Assembly (NCBI RefSeq): GCF_030052815.1
Contig: NC_079505.1
Location: forward strand, 5,288,265 to 5,352,264
Length of the DNA: 64,000 bases
Direction: 5' to 3'
Source: Hevea brasiliensis
Lineage: Eukaryota > Streptophyta > Magnoliopsida > Malpighiales > Euphorbiaceae
Shown here: in pieces, positions 12,922 to 24,155 of the stretch
How positions within the stretch are numbered: position 1 is the stretch's first letter
How the letters are laid out: each line of letters starts with the position of its first letter
Translations under genes and position numbers: made by a program
Notes under the pieces: model-generated
What the model was told of the DNA's origin: nothing
The model's database searches: none
Seen by the model: the letters and a program-made list of their open reading frames with translations, nothing else

Positions 12922-14752
12922 CTTCTCGAAGAGAAAGAGTGTGATTCTTTCCTCCCAGGACCCAAGTGTCTGAATCATAGCTTCCAAAAGTTTGATTTCA
13001 TAATCACGCTTAGATATTTCAACTTGCTTGGCACGCAACTCTTCCATATGCAGCGGAAATACCTCTGCAGCCAATATACAACATATTTATATCATATTGT
13101 CCATCACAAACAATCTTTTTCAAGTCAAGTTTCCTTATTAGTGCCAGAACCTAATAACAAAAGCACAAAGGATATTTAAAATGCCCAAAGTAATAGAGCT
13201 GCTGCATCACATATTTTGTCATGTATTCAGACAAACTTTTTAAAATGAGGCATTACTGAAAAATAGGAGCCATTACGACAATTTGAACGAAGAATAACTA
13301 GATATACTGACAGTCAGACACCTTGATTTGAAAAATATGAAAAGTGAGTTTTTCATTTTACTTTTTTAAAGTAGCAATAACCAAAAATTAAAACTTTAGA
13401 AAAAAAAAAGAAAAAGAAAAGCAGACTTGCCTTTTCCTGAAATTCATGATATTGTTAATTGAGTAGAGTATAAAACCACTGATATTCATAAAAAGTTACC
13501 TAAATATTGTAACTAATGGTGAATATAGTATCATACTGTTTGGGCTTCCACCTCAGTTCCAGAGTGCAGGATTTTGATGAAGGGTTTGCAACCCCTACTT
13601 TTAGTACAAAACATTCAGCTATGGAAAAATAAATGCAAAAGCCTTATCCTCGATATGTAAGGTGTGACACCAGTAACACAACTATCGCTGATTTGAACAG
13701 AAGATGCCATTCATATAGCACTTGAGTTATCCAACTCCAAGGTACATGGTAGGACTTATATTTTGTGATAGGAAAACAGTGATACTCAGATTTATAGTTT
13801 TAGGGGATTGCCAAATTTATTTTCCCGCCTCTCATTGCTCTTTAACAGATGCAAGAAGGTTTAAAAATAAAGACTTGGTGAACATACTTGTAGTCTTCTC
13901 AAGTTCTCTTGTGATTTCTTGCGCACGAAATTCAGCAGCTTTTTTTTTTTGCTGCCTCAGCCTGTGGCTTTTCTGCACCTGCAGCAGCAGAAATAGCAGC
14001 ATCAAGTTCTCTTTCCAAGGTCTACCCTTTGTTCAAGAACCTACACAAGATATATAAGCTGCATTATTTACAAATCTTGATGCAACCTTGGCAGGACTCC
14101 AAAATTGCAGGGGACAAAAAATAGCAATGCTACCAAAACTTCTTCAACAGCAGTCAAATTAATCCACGGGATACCCACCAAACTACAATTCACTACCCAG
14201 AGAAAATGGAGCTTTGCTCAAGTCTTATATATAGCTCACACACCTCATCCCAAACCAACGTGGGACAACACACTCCCTCGTGTCCAAATGAATATCTAGA
14301 GAGTGAAGGAAAACAGAAGGGACAGGCCTAGCTCCACCAAAAGCTAGCTCAAAGAGAAGGAGATAAGGTTTGCCTAAGTCTTATACTTAGGGCAAAGTCC
14401 TTATCTTTATCCCAATTAATGTGGGACAACACACTCCTCGACCCCTCACGCCTAGGCATGAAGTTTGCAGTCAAAAACACAATAAAGAATAACACGAAAG
14501 AGCTTATTCGACGATGAAACCCGGATCATGAAATTAAACAATTAGCTAAACAATAATATCAAACAGGGTTCATAAAATAGGAAAATTCCGAGAATCAAAG
14601 TGAGAAAACAAGTGCAAGAGATTACAAACCTTGATGGTACGGGCTTGTTCAGAACTGAGTGAAGCTTTAGTGAAAGTCTCTCCATCCACAAAGACAGCTT
14701 TCTTGAGGAGTAGTTTGTGGAGGGACTCCAAATTGAATGCCATCTCTGTCAA
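12922..14752 (-). pseudogene. Coiled-coil protein gene, three visible exons, frameshifted
   Basis: I can follow three minus-strand exons. Exon 1 is 14630-14752, starting MTEMAFNLESLHKLL and ending ARTIK before a GT donor. Exon 2 is 13888-14040, with an AG acceptor and GT donor. Exon 3 is 12922-13064, with acceptor ctgcag. Exon phases fit (exon 2 ends one base into a codon completed by exon 3). The protein is charged, alanine/glutamate-rich and predicted coiled coil, with an HMEELRAKQVEISKRD segment near the end. I recognise it as a conserved plant type but cannot name a function. Exon 2 carries two frameshifting indels: two bases apparently missing near 14015-14020, and one extra A in the run of 11 A at about 13940-13950. 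The locus is therefore probably a pseudogene, or the run is a sequencing error. Any 3' exons beyond 12922 were not identified. Intron 1 (14041-14629) holds two diverged copies of a repeat containing gtgggacaacacac. Confidence 0.6.
14215..14445. repeat. Two diverged direct repeats with GTGGGACAACACACTC
   Basis: Around 14215-14280 and 14360-14440 the same words recur in the same order: agtcttata, a cctcatccca or cttatcccaa stretch, then cgtgggacaacacactcc or tgtgggacaacacactcc. They lie within intron 1 of the minus-strand coiled-coil gene. The shared words resemble short interspersed repeats common in dicot spacers; no family was assigned. Confidence 0.5.
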
Positions 14753-14960
14753 ATTGGCTATGGCTCCTTTCCATCTTTCCTCACTGCTTCCTTTGCTTTT
14801 TTCTCTTTTTCTTCCATTTTTGCTATGTTTTCTCTGCCACCTCCAAAAACCTGTTTGTTTGAGGGGTTAGAAATGAGCTTTTGGCTTTGGCTTTTGGCTT
14901 TTGGCTTTTGGCTGCCTTGTACTACGTCGTTTTCTTTTATAATTTACTACTGCTAGTCCC
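14753..14960. promoter_or_regulatory. Probable divergent promoter region
   Basis: This interval of about 200 bp separates the start codon of the minus-strand coiled-coil gene (14752) from the presumed 5' UTR of the plus-strand LYR gene. It contains a pyrimidine-rich stretch (14770-14830) and a small tandem repeat of ttggctt (about 14880-14910). No clear TATA box is visible for either direction. The assignment as promoter is inferred from gene orientation only. Confidence 0.45.
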
Positions 14961-15121
14961 AACTGTCTCACGATTTTCCTCCAAGCCGCAAGCCCGTCAG
15001 TTTAGAAGCCACCACCGCCATTGTCGTTCACCATTACTGCTCTCTCCCACTCTCGCCGTCGCGGTCGATCACCAACTCGAAGCCATAGCCGTGGCTGCTG
15101 CAATTGAACTGAAACAGGCAA

Positions 15122-17384
15122 GTAACCCTCGATAGTTGCTATAATCTTGCTTTCTTTATTAGATCTTCTGATTAGGTTTTGTTACTAGGCATTGTTTTAC
15201 TATTCTTATCAAATTTTTACATTTGAATGGTAGATAAGAAAAAGAAGATAGCTTTACTTGCATAAAAGCAATTATTATTGTCAACCAGTAGCATTTGTTG
15301 CCTTATTCTTAATCCTAACTGAGATTTTAGTTAAGCAGAAACCCTTTAGTAAGCAGACTTTGGTATTTGAATATTGCTAATCAAATGTGCATAAAGATGA
15401 CTGATCAGATGCTGAATTATTGGTTTTCCTCTTTTCTGGATTGTCTCTGCTAGAGTTTTGCCTTAGTTCTGCTTAGATCATTCGTAGGCATATGAGGAAT
15501 CATATGCATACTAATTATCCTAAATAGATAATTAGTATGCTTATTAGGAATCATAGTATTACCTCAATTCACTCCTTAGATCATGGGTTTCTGCTACATA
15601 TATTATTCTAAATCTAGCTTTTAATCCTACTGTGTATTCTGTTCACAGTACACTTCACACACAATATATTTGCCATATTCTTCAATTTCTGTGCTGATTT
15701 ATTTCTGTTAGTTATTTTAATCTGCTTGTATTCTTCACTTATTGTTTTGGGGTTCCACTGCTAAAATGCTGCTTTGTTAACAGCATTTACATAAACATCA
15801 TATATTTCATTTTACTTTGTTCTTTTTCTTTTTCTCTTGAATGGAGAAATCTTGTTATGCAAAGTATTTTAAACAGTCTTCTTTTTGGGAATGCAATACA
15901 ACTTCTATTGTTAAGGGTGTGCCTAAGTCACAAGAGGAAGGGAATGTTTGTAAGGCCAGAAAAAACTTACCTACACCACATATACATTAACCGCCACTCA
16001 TATTCAGGGTTAGGCTCCATCAATAGCCTGGGTTCCACTTCACTCCATATGACCATACCTTCTGCTTATGCACACCTAAACAAATTAAAATGAAAAAAGA
16101 AAGATGAGCTAGCAATGTATTCATGAGAACACATAACTGTCCTACTCTGCACAAAGCCACAAACATGTTCTCTCTCTCCATCATACTTCTTTATTCTTCT
16201 CCTTTGCATACTCAAATTAATCATTTTTTCTTTTTTAGTTTCTGGCACAATTCCCCCTTTTCTTTCTATGACTAATCTTCTCCTTCACTTACTCAATTTT
16301 CCTTCCCTTTTGTTCCAGTTCCACTAAGTCCTTTTTCTTCCTTCTTTTCCACAATACTACCTTTTCTTAATTAGGCTGAGCAGAGATAAGTCTCTGCTAC
16401 CTCTTTGTAACCTTGAGCTCAAAAAAAGAAAAATATATTTTGTAAAGATTCCTCTTTTTTTTTTTTGGGCCCCTATTGTATGCTTTTGTTGATTTTTATT
16501 CCTAATTTTTCTAGAAGATTCTGCTTCCCATTATTCTAGTTTGCAAAAATTCAAATTAATTTGTCCCAAAAAAGTTTTTAGCAAGGAAGGGAAAAAAGAT
16601 TGTGCCATTTTTATATTGTCAGCCGGCAAGCCTGTAAATGTTAGACATATATCAACTTAATATTTAGTCGTTTACTTGGTGGAGTTCAATATGGATTTAT
16701 AAAACAGGTGTTAAAATTCTGAATGTTCAGTGTTATGAAATTGAGTATTTGTCTTATTTAGATCTAGATGCTTATATTATGAATGTTTGGTCTTAATTTA
16801 TATTGTAATTTCATTAAATGTTTGGTTCTAATTCTACTTATTTTGCGTCTCACCTCTCTCAGGCACATGCTTGCAACTTGTGCCTAGGCTCTAGGATCTT
16901 TTGCATGTTAATGTGACTTGTGCCGAAAAATTATGAATACATCATAGGCATTAGCAACTTCCATCTTTAGCATGCGTTTCCCCTAATTAATTGCCTATTG
17001 ATACCTCCAGTCGTTAGATTCTGGTCCTGTCTCAACACTGTGCCTCTACAATTTGATTTAGAAAGTGAAGTAAGTTTGCAATGCCGTGTAAATGCTATAG
17101 ACATTGCTCATTTCCCTTTGTATGCCTTTTTTTTTTTTTTTTCATTTTCTCTGGGATGATTATGTGAGTTGCTTAAGACACGAGGGTATTTTTCATTCCT
17201 TGTGTCCAGAAGATCTGTTTAGCTGTAGCACCTTTCACTTGCAGAGAGACTAATGCAAACAGGAAAGAAAGGGAATAGACTGTATTTTAATGAATACTTA
17301 TTTTAGTGCATGATTGTCAAATGGGACTAGTCATTTTCATTTGATCAGTGTTATTCATTTTTTACTGATCTGTTTGGTGCTCAG
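15122..17384 (+). other. Proposed 5'-UTR intron of the LYR gene
   Basis: A C-rich leader (about 14965-15121) rich in CCGCC/CCACC words precedes a donor gtaacc at 15122. The acceptor is the ctcag immediately before taATG at 17385-17389. No ORF of note occurs between. A perfect 14-bp inverted repeat (15506-15519 with 15527-15540) lies inside. The model is inferred from splice-site words, with no transcript support. Confidence 0.45.
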
Positions 17385-17386
17385 TA

Positions 17387-17662
17387 ATGGCAAAAGGTCT
17401 GATATGGGCAACAGCTGAAGATCTGGCAAGGAATAGAGGACATGTTATTTCTCTTTATCGCCAAATATTGCGCAGCCTCAACTCTCCAAATTTGCCTCTT
17501 AATTTAGCTGCTAGACTGGCTAAGAAGGCTGAAGTTCGTGCCATCTTCATGCTGGCTTCTGAGGAGAGATCCCTCCACAACATCAATGATCTTATCAACA
17601 CTGCTGAATATGCTCTCTCCATCCTGAGAAAAGGTGAAATCCCCAACTCCATCCAGTGGTAA
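17387..17662 (+). CDS. LYR-motif small protein (Complex1_LYR-like)
   Basis: This 91-residue protein has the LYR tripeptide at residues 23-25 (VISLYRQILRSL), followed by a basic helical region (AARLAKKAEVRAIF, about residues 41-54) and a second helix with AEYALSILRKG. The size (about 90 aa) and the LYR plus downstream arginine/phenylalanine pattern match LYR-motif proteins. Members of that family are small mitochondrial or cytosolic factors that bind acyl-carrier protein and assist respiratory complex or Fe-S cluster assembly. The start at 17387 follows directly on a good acceptor (ctcag at 17380-17384). The whole CDS is in one exon, and a polyadenylation signal AATAAA lies at 17868-17873. The specific partner complex cannot be told from sequence. 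This is the clearest housekeeping gene in the window. Confidence 0.85.
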   Translation: MAKGLIWATAEDLARNRGHVISLYRQILRSLNSPNLPLNLAARLAKKAEVRAIFMLASEERSLHNINDLINTAEYALSILRKGEIPNSIQW

Positions 17663-17867
17663 TGGGCTACCAAACATAGAATTTAAAGTTTGAGTTCTGC
17701 AGCTTTCAGTTATATATTTAAAATTTAACAAAGAATCATTTAGCATTTTTTTCCTTTTAATTTTTATTTTATTTTCAGAGATGCCATAGTAATCAGAAAT
17801 CATCACCAAAAACTTCAGCATTATTCTTTGATCACCCTTGTGTTGTATAATCAGATAGCTACTCTTT

Positions 17868-17873
17868 AATAAA
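17868..17873 (+). terminator. Poly(A) signal AATAAA after the LYR gene
   Basis: A canonical AATAAA lies about 205 bp after the stop codon and is followed by a T-rich and A-rich stretch. It is the best candidate 3'-end signal for the LYR transcript. Confidence 0.5.
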
Positions 17874-17879
17874 TTTTTT

Positions 17880-18823
17880 TTTTTTAAAATATTTCAAATT
17901 TAATATAAAAATAAATTGATATGTGTTTATATGTGTTGGGCATGGTTCATTGATATTGCAAGATCAAAGACATTTTCCATCATTTTTTCAACAACCAAAC
18001 ATAAATTGGCAGCAAATTAATAGAGAATAAAAAAAATTCAGCTCAGCTTCAGAACACAATAGAAAATCCAAAAATGGAAAAAAAAAGAGAGAAGCCCGAT
18101 TGAATAAAAGTTAATTCAACCTCAGCAAAACTCAGAACTCAGAGTAAATAAATTAATTTCAATTAAATTAAGAGAAAGGGGCGAAAATATGGTTAATAAA
18201 ATAATGTTTTATAATAAATAAAATAAAATGAAGTATAAATAACAAAATAGTGAAAATAAAATATTGATTTTACCACATCACTTATTCTACTGAATTTTAC
18301 ATAGCCTATTCATACGCAATATAATTGGATCATACCACTCACTAGCTCCATTGATCTACCATGCCTTTGGTGCTCATCTCCTCCTAGTTTCTCCTCGTTC
18401 ATATATCGTTATTCTGTCTCTCTCCAACAACGCCGTTGTCATTCATCAAAATCGATCAATGTGGAGAAATACACCTAAAAATAATTCAGAAAAATATTTA
18501 ATTTCAATATACGTGCATTGATAGAAGTATACCTTGATAAAAATATTAATAAAAATGTGAGATATTTATCAAAATTGCTATATCTATTACTATTTTTTCA
18601 AAAAAAAAAATAACCGTTTCATTTGATCAAAATTTGAACCCAACTGAAATTAAAGAGATGTTAGGTTTTCAATTTCAATTTCAATTTCTTTTAACTCTTA
18701 AATCAAAATTTCCGATTTTTATTCAAAATCGGTTCGGACAAATCGATGGTTAACCACTGTAAAATATGAGATACGTGGTTAGTGGAAGGAGCATGCGTGC
18801 CCAATCATTTTGTATCCCTTCGC
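17880..18823. other. AT-rich spacer without recognised genes
   Basis: Low-complexity A/T sequence with a short more balanced stretch at about 18355-18450. I see no ORF of note and no repeat boundaries until the hAT-type MITE at 18824. Confidence 0.6.
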
Positions 18824-19344
18824 TAGGGGTGTGCAAACGGTCGGTTCGGTTCAGAACGGAACCGAACCGAAAAAATCGAAAATCGAAAATTTTAAAAACC
18901 GAACCGAACCGATTGATAAGAGAAAACCGAACCGAATCGAATCGATAAATTTCGGTTCGGTTCGGTTTTAAACCGATAAAACTGAAATTTATAAAATTTC
19001 ATATTTTTAACATTAAATCTAAATAATAAAAACATAAAAACAAAAAAAATTGGAAATCAAAACTCAAAAATCTTTAGGTTCGGTTCGGTTTTCTTTGATT
19101 TCGGTTCGATTCGATTCGATTCGGTTCGATTCGATTTTTTTTGATTTCCTATATATATTAATAATTTCGGTTCGGTTCGGTTTTTTTGATTTTTTTATAA
19201 AAATAACCGAACCGAATCGATTAACCGAAATTATCAAAATTAAAAACCGAACCAAACCGATTAAATTTTAAAACCGAACCGATTGAACCGAATTAATCGG
19301 TTCGGTTCGGTTTTTCGGTTAAAACCGAAAACTGCACACCCCTA
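18824..19344. mobile_element. hAT-type MITE, 521 bp, with CGGTT-rich arms
   Basis: The ends are perfect inverted repeats (TAGGGGTGTGCA at 18824-18835 and TGCACACCCCTA at 19333-19344). They are flanked by an exact 8-bp duplication CCCTTCGC (18816-18823 and 19345-19352), the hallmark of hAT insertion. The interior is made of many short words related to ggttcggtt and aaccgaacc in both orientations, so the single strand could fold extensively. There is no transposase; apparent ORFs inside are low-complexity artefacts of the repeats. Confidence 0.9.
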
Positions 19345-19986
19345 CCCTTCGCTACCCAAAATTTTAATATAATTATATTTTTGCGTGAAATTAATTTTTT
19401 AAAAGCGAACTCATTAATTAATTATAGTCTAAAAATATTAAACTTAAATTATGACGTACATAAATTATTAAAGTGTTATTTTATTTTTATTTTTATTTTT
19501 AAACTAAAATTAATCAAATAATTCATGATAATTTTGAGTAAAATAAAATATATTTTATAAAAAATAAAATTATAATAGAAATATCCGATTATTAGAAACG
19601 ACTTTAATAATTAAACGTAAAATATACAAGTTTAATCAATATTTTTAATTCATATAAACTTTAAATTGATAACCTAATGAATAATTATAATATATTAATA
19701 TTTTTAATTTTGACAGTTGAAATCTACCAGATAATCATATAATTATGAAGATTCATAAATTTATATATAGCTCTATAAAAAGTAATTGAACAACCTTAAG
19801 TAACGGGAGGCTTGTGAAAAGAACATTGAAGTCAAGTCTTTGTAATTGAACAGTAAGTCTTGTTTGTATTCACAACACTAGAAAAGATAATTGAACAATC
19901 TTGAGCCGAGCAATTATTCAATGTAGTCGTTGTATTTATGATGAATATATTTTAAGTATTGATTATGATGGTACACACCATACAAG

Positions 19987-20051
<65 letters not shown>

Positions 20052-20484
20052 CATATTTTTAGATAGGGCACATGATGATTTCAAATTACATGTCGATTTT
20101 TTGATTAGATGTGTGTATAAATCTGAGTGCATGTAAGAATTTTCCTATATAATAAGCTCTATTATGTTTTTAGATAAGGCCCGCTATAATTTTAAATTAC
20201 ATGTCAATTTCTGATTAAATGGGTGTATATACCCATGCAAGGATTTCCTATATTCTAAAATTTCTACCCCTAAGACTAAGGGAGAATAGAAATTTTAAAA
20301 TACAACTTTATCATAATTAACGATTAAAATTTATCCATCATATATATTGATTAGTGAAGTATTATTGGTATTCACAGTGCTAAAGAAGGTAATTGAACAA
20401 CCTTGTGCAATGGGGGATGTGTGAAAGGAACACAGAAATCAAGTCTTGTTAGCATTCATAGTGAACTAAAGATACATATATGTG
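19345..20484. other. AT-rich spacer with (TA)n and RLK-promoter-like repeats
   Basis: No gene. A (TA)n tract occupies about 19990-20050. At about 19795-19860 and 20380-20475 there are copies of a motif that also precedes the other receptor kinase copies (words like caacctt, gtgaaaggaaca, aagtcttgtta, gtattca). The second copy is the promoter-proximal region of pseudogene A. Confidence 0.7.
19990..20050. repeat. (TA)n microsatellite
   Basis: About 30 uninterrupted TA units. Confidence 0.97.
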
Positions 20485-20973
20485 GGATAAATTTTGACAA
20501 TTATCCCTGAACTTATTTAGTTGTAACATTACATTCTCTCATTGTAAAAATATAACATAAAACCCCACCAACTTTCAAATTTTGTACAGTAAAATCTTTA
20601 TAATCTCCAATTACAAGTTTTTCGGTTAGACGCTGACTTGAACAGTTCCAGCATGGAGCTTAGTCAGTATTTCTCTTTTTTTTCTCAAGCCATGTGTAAA
20701 TTGGATCATTTTTCTCTCTATAGATAGAATAATTTTTCATGTTTAAAGAGAATAATTTTACACTTTGCATAAGAGAGGAGAGAAAAATGTTAACTAAATG
20801 TCATGCGGGAGTTATTCACATCAGTTTCTAACTGAAAAATCAGTAATTAAAAGTCAAAGGGATTTTACTGTGCAAAATTTAAAAGTTTAGGGGGTTTCAT
20901 GTTACATTTTAAAGTTAAATTATTGTAGTGTTATAACTGTATAAGTTCAGGGACAGTTGTTAAAATTTATCCC
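20485..20973. mobile_element. 489-bp MITE inserted in promoter of pseudogene A
   Basis: The terminal inverted repeats of about 45 bp begin ggataaattttgacaattatccctg at the left, and the right end reads cagggacagttgttaaaatttatcc. An exact 9-bp flanking repeat ATATATGTG (20476-20484 and 20974-20982) is the target duplication. The homologous promoter of copy D (about 47113-47125) has the same site unoccupied. A second member of exactly the same length lies at 36327-36815. No coding capacity. The 8-9-bp duplication fits Mutator-like or hAT-like MITEs; I do not choose between them. Confidence 0.88.
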
Positions 20974-22824
20974 ATATATGTGTAGGTAGAGTTCTGAAAT
21001 TCAGGATAAACAAACTATAAGGCAACATTCACCTTGGAGAATCTACCTTCCCTTGTTTCCCTAGTTCTTTTCTTTCTGTTAAATTTTTCGCTTCAAGCCG
21101 CTTCAAACTCTGCAGAACAAGCAAATGCTCTTCTCAAATGGGCAGTTAGTCTTCAAAACTAGGAACAGTTCAATGTGTCTTCATAGCGGCTACTTCCTGG
21201 AAATGCCACCAGTCCCAAACCAAAAACAAGCCCATGCGAAGTCCCTTGGAATTTATTGCAACTGTAGAGAAAGGGCCTTTCGATTAAACCTGAACAATGC
21301 AGGTTTAAACAGTAAGCTCCACAGCCTTTCTTTCTCATAGATCCTTTCCTGATCTTCAGTTTATTGACTTCAGCTTGAATGGACTTTTTGGTTCCATCCC
21401 ACTTGAAATCACTCAACTTTCCAAACTCAGATATCTTGATTTATCAAGTAAATTAAATTGTTCGATTCCTAAAGAAGTAAGTCAGTTAAGTTCCTTACTG
21501 AGCTTTTCTTGTATAGCAACTATCTCAACGGTCATATTCTTGCTTCCTTAGGTAATTTGAGCGAGTTCCAATATTTATATTTCTATGGTAACCAACTTAG
21601 TAGTTCTATTCCTGCTTCATTAGGAAATTTGAGCGAGTTATATTATTTATATCTCCATGGCAACCAACTTAGAGTTATATTATTTATATCTCCATAGTAA
21701 CCAACTTAGTGGTTCTATTCCTGCTTCTTTAACTATTTTTTTGCCTTCTAATAATTGCATAAGCGAATCACTGGTGGTTTTTGATGCAAGCGACAAAAAT
21801 TTGAAAGGTCCAATCCCAGAAAGCTTGAGAAATTGCACGAGCTTAGTTACTATTTTGCATGGAAGTAACCAACTCGATGGAAACCTATTTGAGGACTTTG
21901 TTGTCAACTTCAACTTACAACGCATGGATCTAAGTCAACAAATTTTCTGGTCAGATCACAAGCGTTTGGAAATGGAGTTCACAAGTACAGGCCATATTTG
22001 TTTCCGGAAACAATGTTACTGACATAATTCCAACTGAGATTGGAAACTTTAAGCAACAACTTGAGCTTGATCTTTCTTCAAATCATATATCTGGAAAGGT
22101 TCCGAATGAACTTGGAGAGTTAACGCCTTTGCTGAAGCTAGCTTTGAATCAAAATCAACTTTCTGGAGCTATACCTTCAGAACTTGGATCTCTGACCAAG
22201 CTTGAGTACATGGACTTGTCCACAAACAGATTGAGCGAGTCAATTCCAGAAGATATTTGGGACTTGGACAAACTACACTACTTGAATTTGAGCCACAACA
22301 AGTTGAACAAAGCAATTCCAAAGCAGCTGGGTGAGTTTGTTCGCCTGCTGCGGCTAGATTTGGGTCATAACATGCTAACAGGAAAGATCCCGACAGAATT
22401 CACAAAACTTGAGAGCTTGGAGGAACTTATTCTCTCTCATAATAATCTCTCTGGTTTCATCCCCAAGGCTTTTAAAGAAATGCACGTTTTGTGGAATGTT
22501 CATATATCCTACAACTGGTTGCATGGTCCAATTCCCTATAGCAAACCTTGTCAACATGCTTCTATAGAAGTTCTACGTGGTAACAAAGAATTGTTCGACA
22601 ACGTTAATGGTTGGAGCTCGGGGCAAAAGCAAATATTGAGGAAGCGCAAGAAAATTGTGCTTGTAATTTAACTCCCTGTTTCAGTAACTTGGTTGGAGCC
22701 TTTCATGTATCGGGTTCCAAGCAAGGGAGAGACGTTCAAAGAAAGAAGTTCAAATGAGTAGTGAAGGGTTGCTTGCCACATCAATTTTTGATGGAAAAAC
22801 AATGTATAAAGAAATCATACAAGC

Positions 22825-23821
22825 TGGGGTGAGCATTTAATGGTTAAAACTGAAATTTAATCGAACTGATTTAATTTGGTTGTTCGATTCAATTTTTTAG
22901 TTGTTCAATTCGGTATCAGTTTTAATTTTGTGAAAAAATTGGTTATTTGGTTTGGTTTGGTCAATTAAGTGAAAAATTGTACTAACCGAACCAAAATAAT
23001 TTTGGCCCCCTTTAATGCTACATCGTTTTTACACCACCTCTTCATTTTTTCCTTCTCCCATTTTATCATGTCGACAATCAAGTCCTCCCACCCTCTCCCT
23101 CCTCCTCCTCCTCCTCCTCCTCCTCCTTTTTCTTTTGCTTGTCTCTCATTTCATCACTTCAACAGTCTCATCCCTTCTCCTTCCTTTTCTTCTTCAGTTC
23201 CTCTCCTTGCCTTTCTTCCTCAGTTATTTTGTCCTTTGTGCCAGAATTGCACGGCTCCACTGGTCGTGCCTTTTGCTTCAGCAAGGACTCTGTTGCAGTT
23301 TCTTTTGGGGGAATAGATATGCTTTGCTTGGATTTTCTATCTTGGTTTATTGCTCTGTTCTACTTAGATCTACTAATCTGCAATCTTGTGTTCATGAGCT
23401 CTTCGCTTCTTCATCTGCTTAAATTCATACGATACGTCTGAGTTTGATCCGAGGCTTGCATTTTTTTTTTAAGGCTTGCATATCTGTTGAGATTGACATG
23501 TATTTGATGCATTTGAGTTAATTGATACAATTTTGATTTTTAATCTTTGTTTCCATTCTGTGTTTGTGATTTTGCATTCATGAATTGAGAATTTTTTTTT
23601 TTTTTTTTTTCGGGAGGAGTCAGCTCTGCAACCATGCACCGGAGATGTTTCAAAACCGATCATACCAAACTGAACTGAACCAATTTTTTTTTTTTGCTTC
23701 AGTTTGATTCAGTTTTACTATTAATTTGGTTTGATTTTGGTTCATAAAAATATTATTTTCAGTAGTTCCGTTTTTACAATTTGGTTCAATTCAGAACCGA
23801 ATCAAACAATTGCACACCCCT
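22825..23821. mobile_element. hAT-like MITE, 997 bp, inside pseudogene A
   Basis: It is flanked by a perfect 8-bp duplication ATACAAGC (22817-22824 and 23822-23829). Removing one copy restores the collinear kinase sequence seen in copies C and D. The ends are imperfect inverted repeats (tggggtgagca and, reverse-complemented right end, aggggtgtgca), clearly related to the element at 18824-19344. The subterminal arms are again rich in ggtt/aacc words. The middle (about 23000-23450) is different: pyrimidine-rich with CCTCCTCCTCC, like a plant 5' leader, possibly captured host sequence. No transposase is seen. Confidence 0.9.
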
Positions 23822-24155
23822 ATACAAGCAACCATGAATTTTGATGATATGCACTACGTTGGAAAGGGTGGATTTGGAAAGGTCTATAAAGCTAAGTTGC
23901 CATCTAGAAATACTTTAGCTGTGAAGAAATTCCATTTACTGAATCATGGTGAGACAACAGATCAGAAAGAGTTTTTAAACGAGATAAGAGAATTAACAAA
24001 GATAAGACATCAAAATATTATGAAGTTCTACAGCTTTTGCTCACATCCAAGACACTCATCTTTGGTCTATGAGTAGCTGGAGATGGGCAATCTAGCCACA
24101 ATGTCAAGTAATGAAGAAGCTACGAAAGAATTCGATTGGGATAAAAGGTTGAATG

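Larger units (their letters stand above)
7776..13850. repeat. Segmental duplication, right copy
   Basis: Counterpart of 345-5815. It is longer mainly because of a 666-bp MITE insertion at 10444-11109. It also lacks about 18 bp near 8008 and about 25 bp near 11430 that are present in the left copy. This copy is contiguous with exons 1 and 2 of the minus-strand coiled-coil gene, so it is probably the ancestral location. Confidence 0.9.

Noticed and set aside
13722..14057. Plus-strand ORF opposite exon 2 of the coiled-coil gene
   Set aside because: Antisense shadow of exon 2, with poly-Phe from the poly-T run.
14881..15135. ORF in the leader of the LYR gene
   Set aside because: Starts in a ttggctt mini-repeat and runs into the 5' UTR; composition is biased and it does not join in frame to a recognised domain.
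19050..19271. ORFs on both strands inside the 521-bp MITE
   Set aside because: The peptides are direct translations of ggttcggtt repeats (SVRFDSIRF, EPNR) and not genes.
23015..23441. Overlapping plus-strand ORFs inside the hAT-like MITE
   Set aside because: Low-complexity Leu/Phe/Ser and Pro runs from CCT/CTT repeats in several frames; no recognisable domain. Kept only as possible captured leader sequence.
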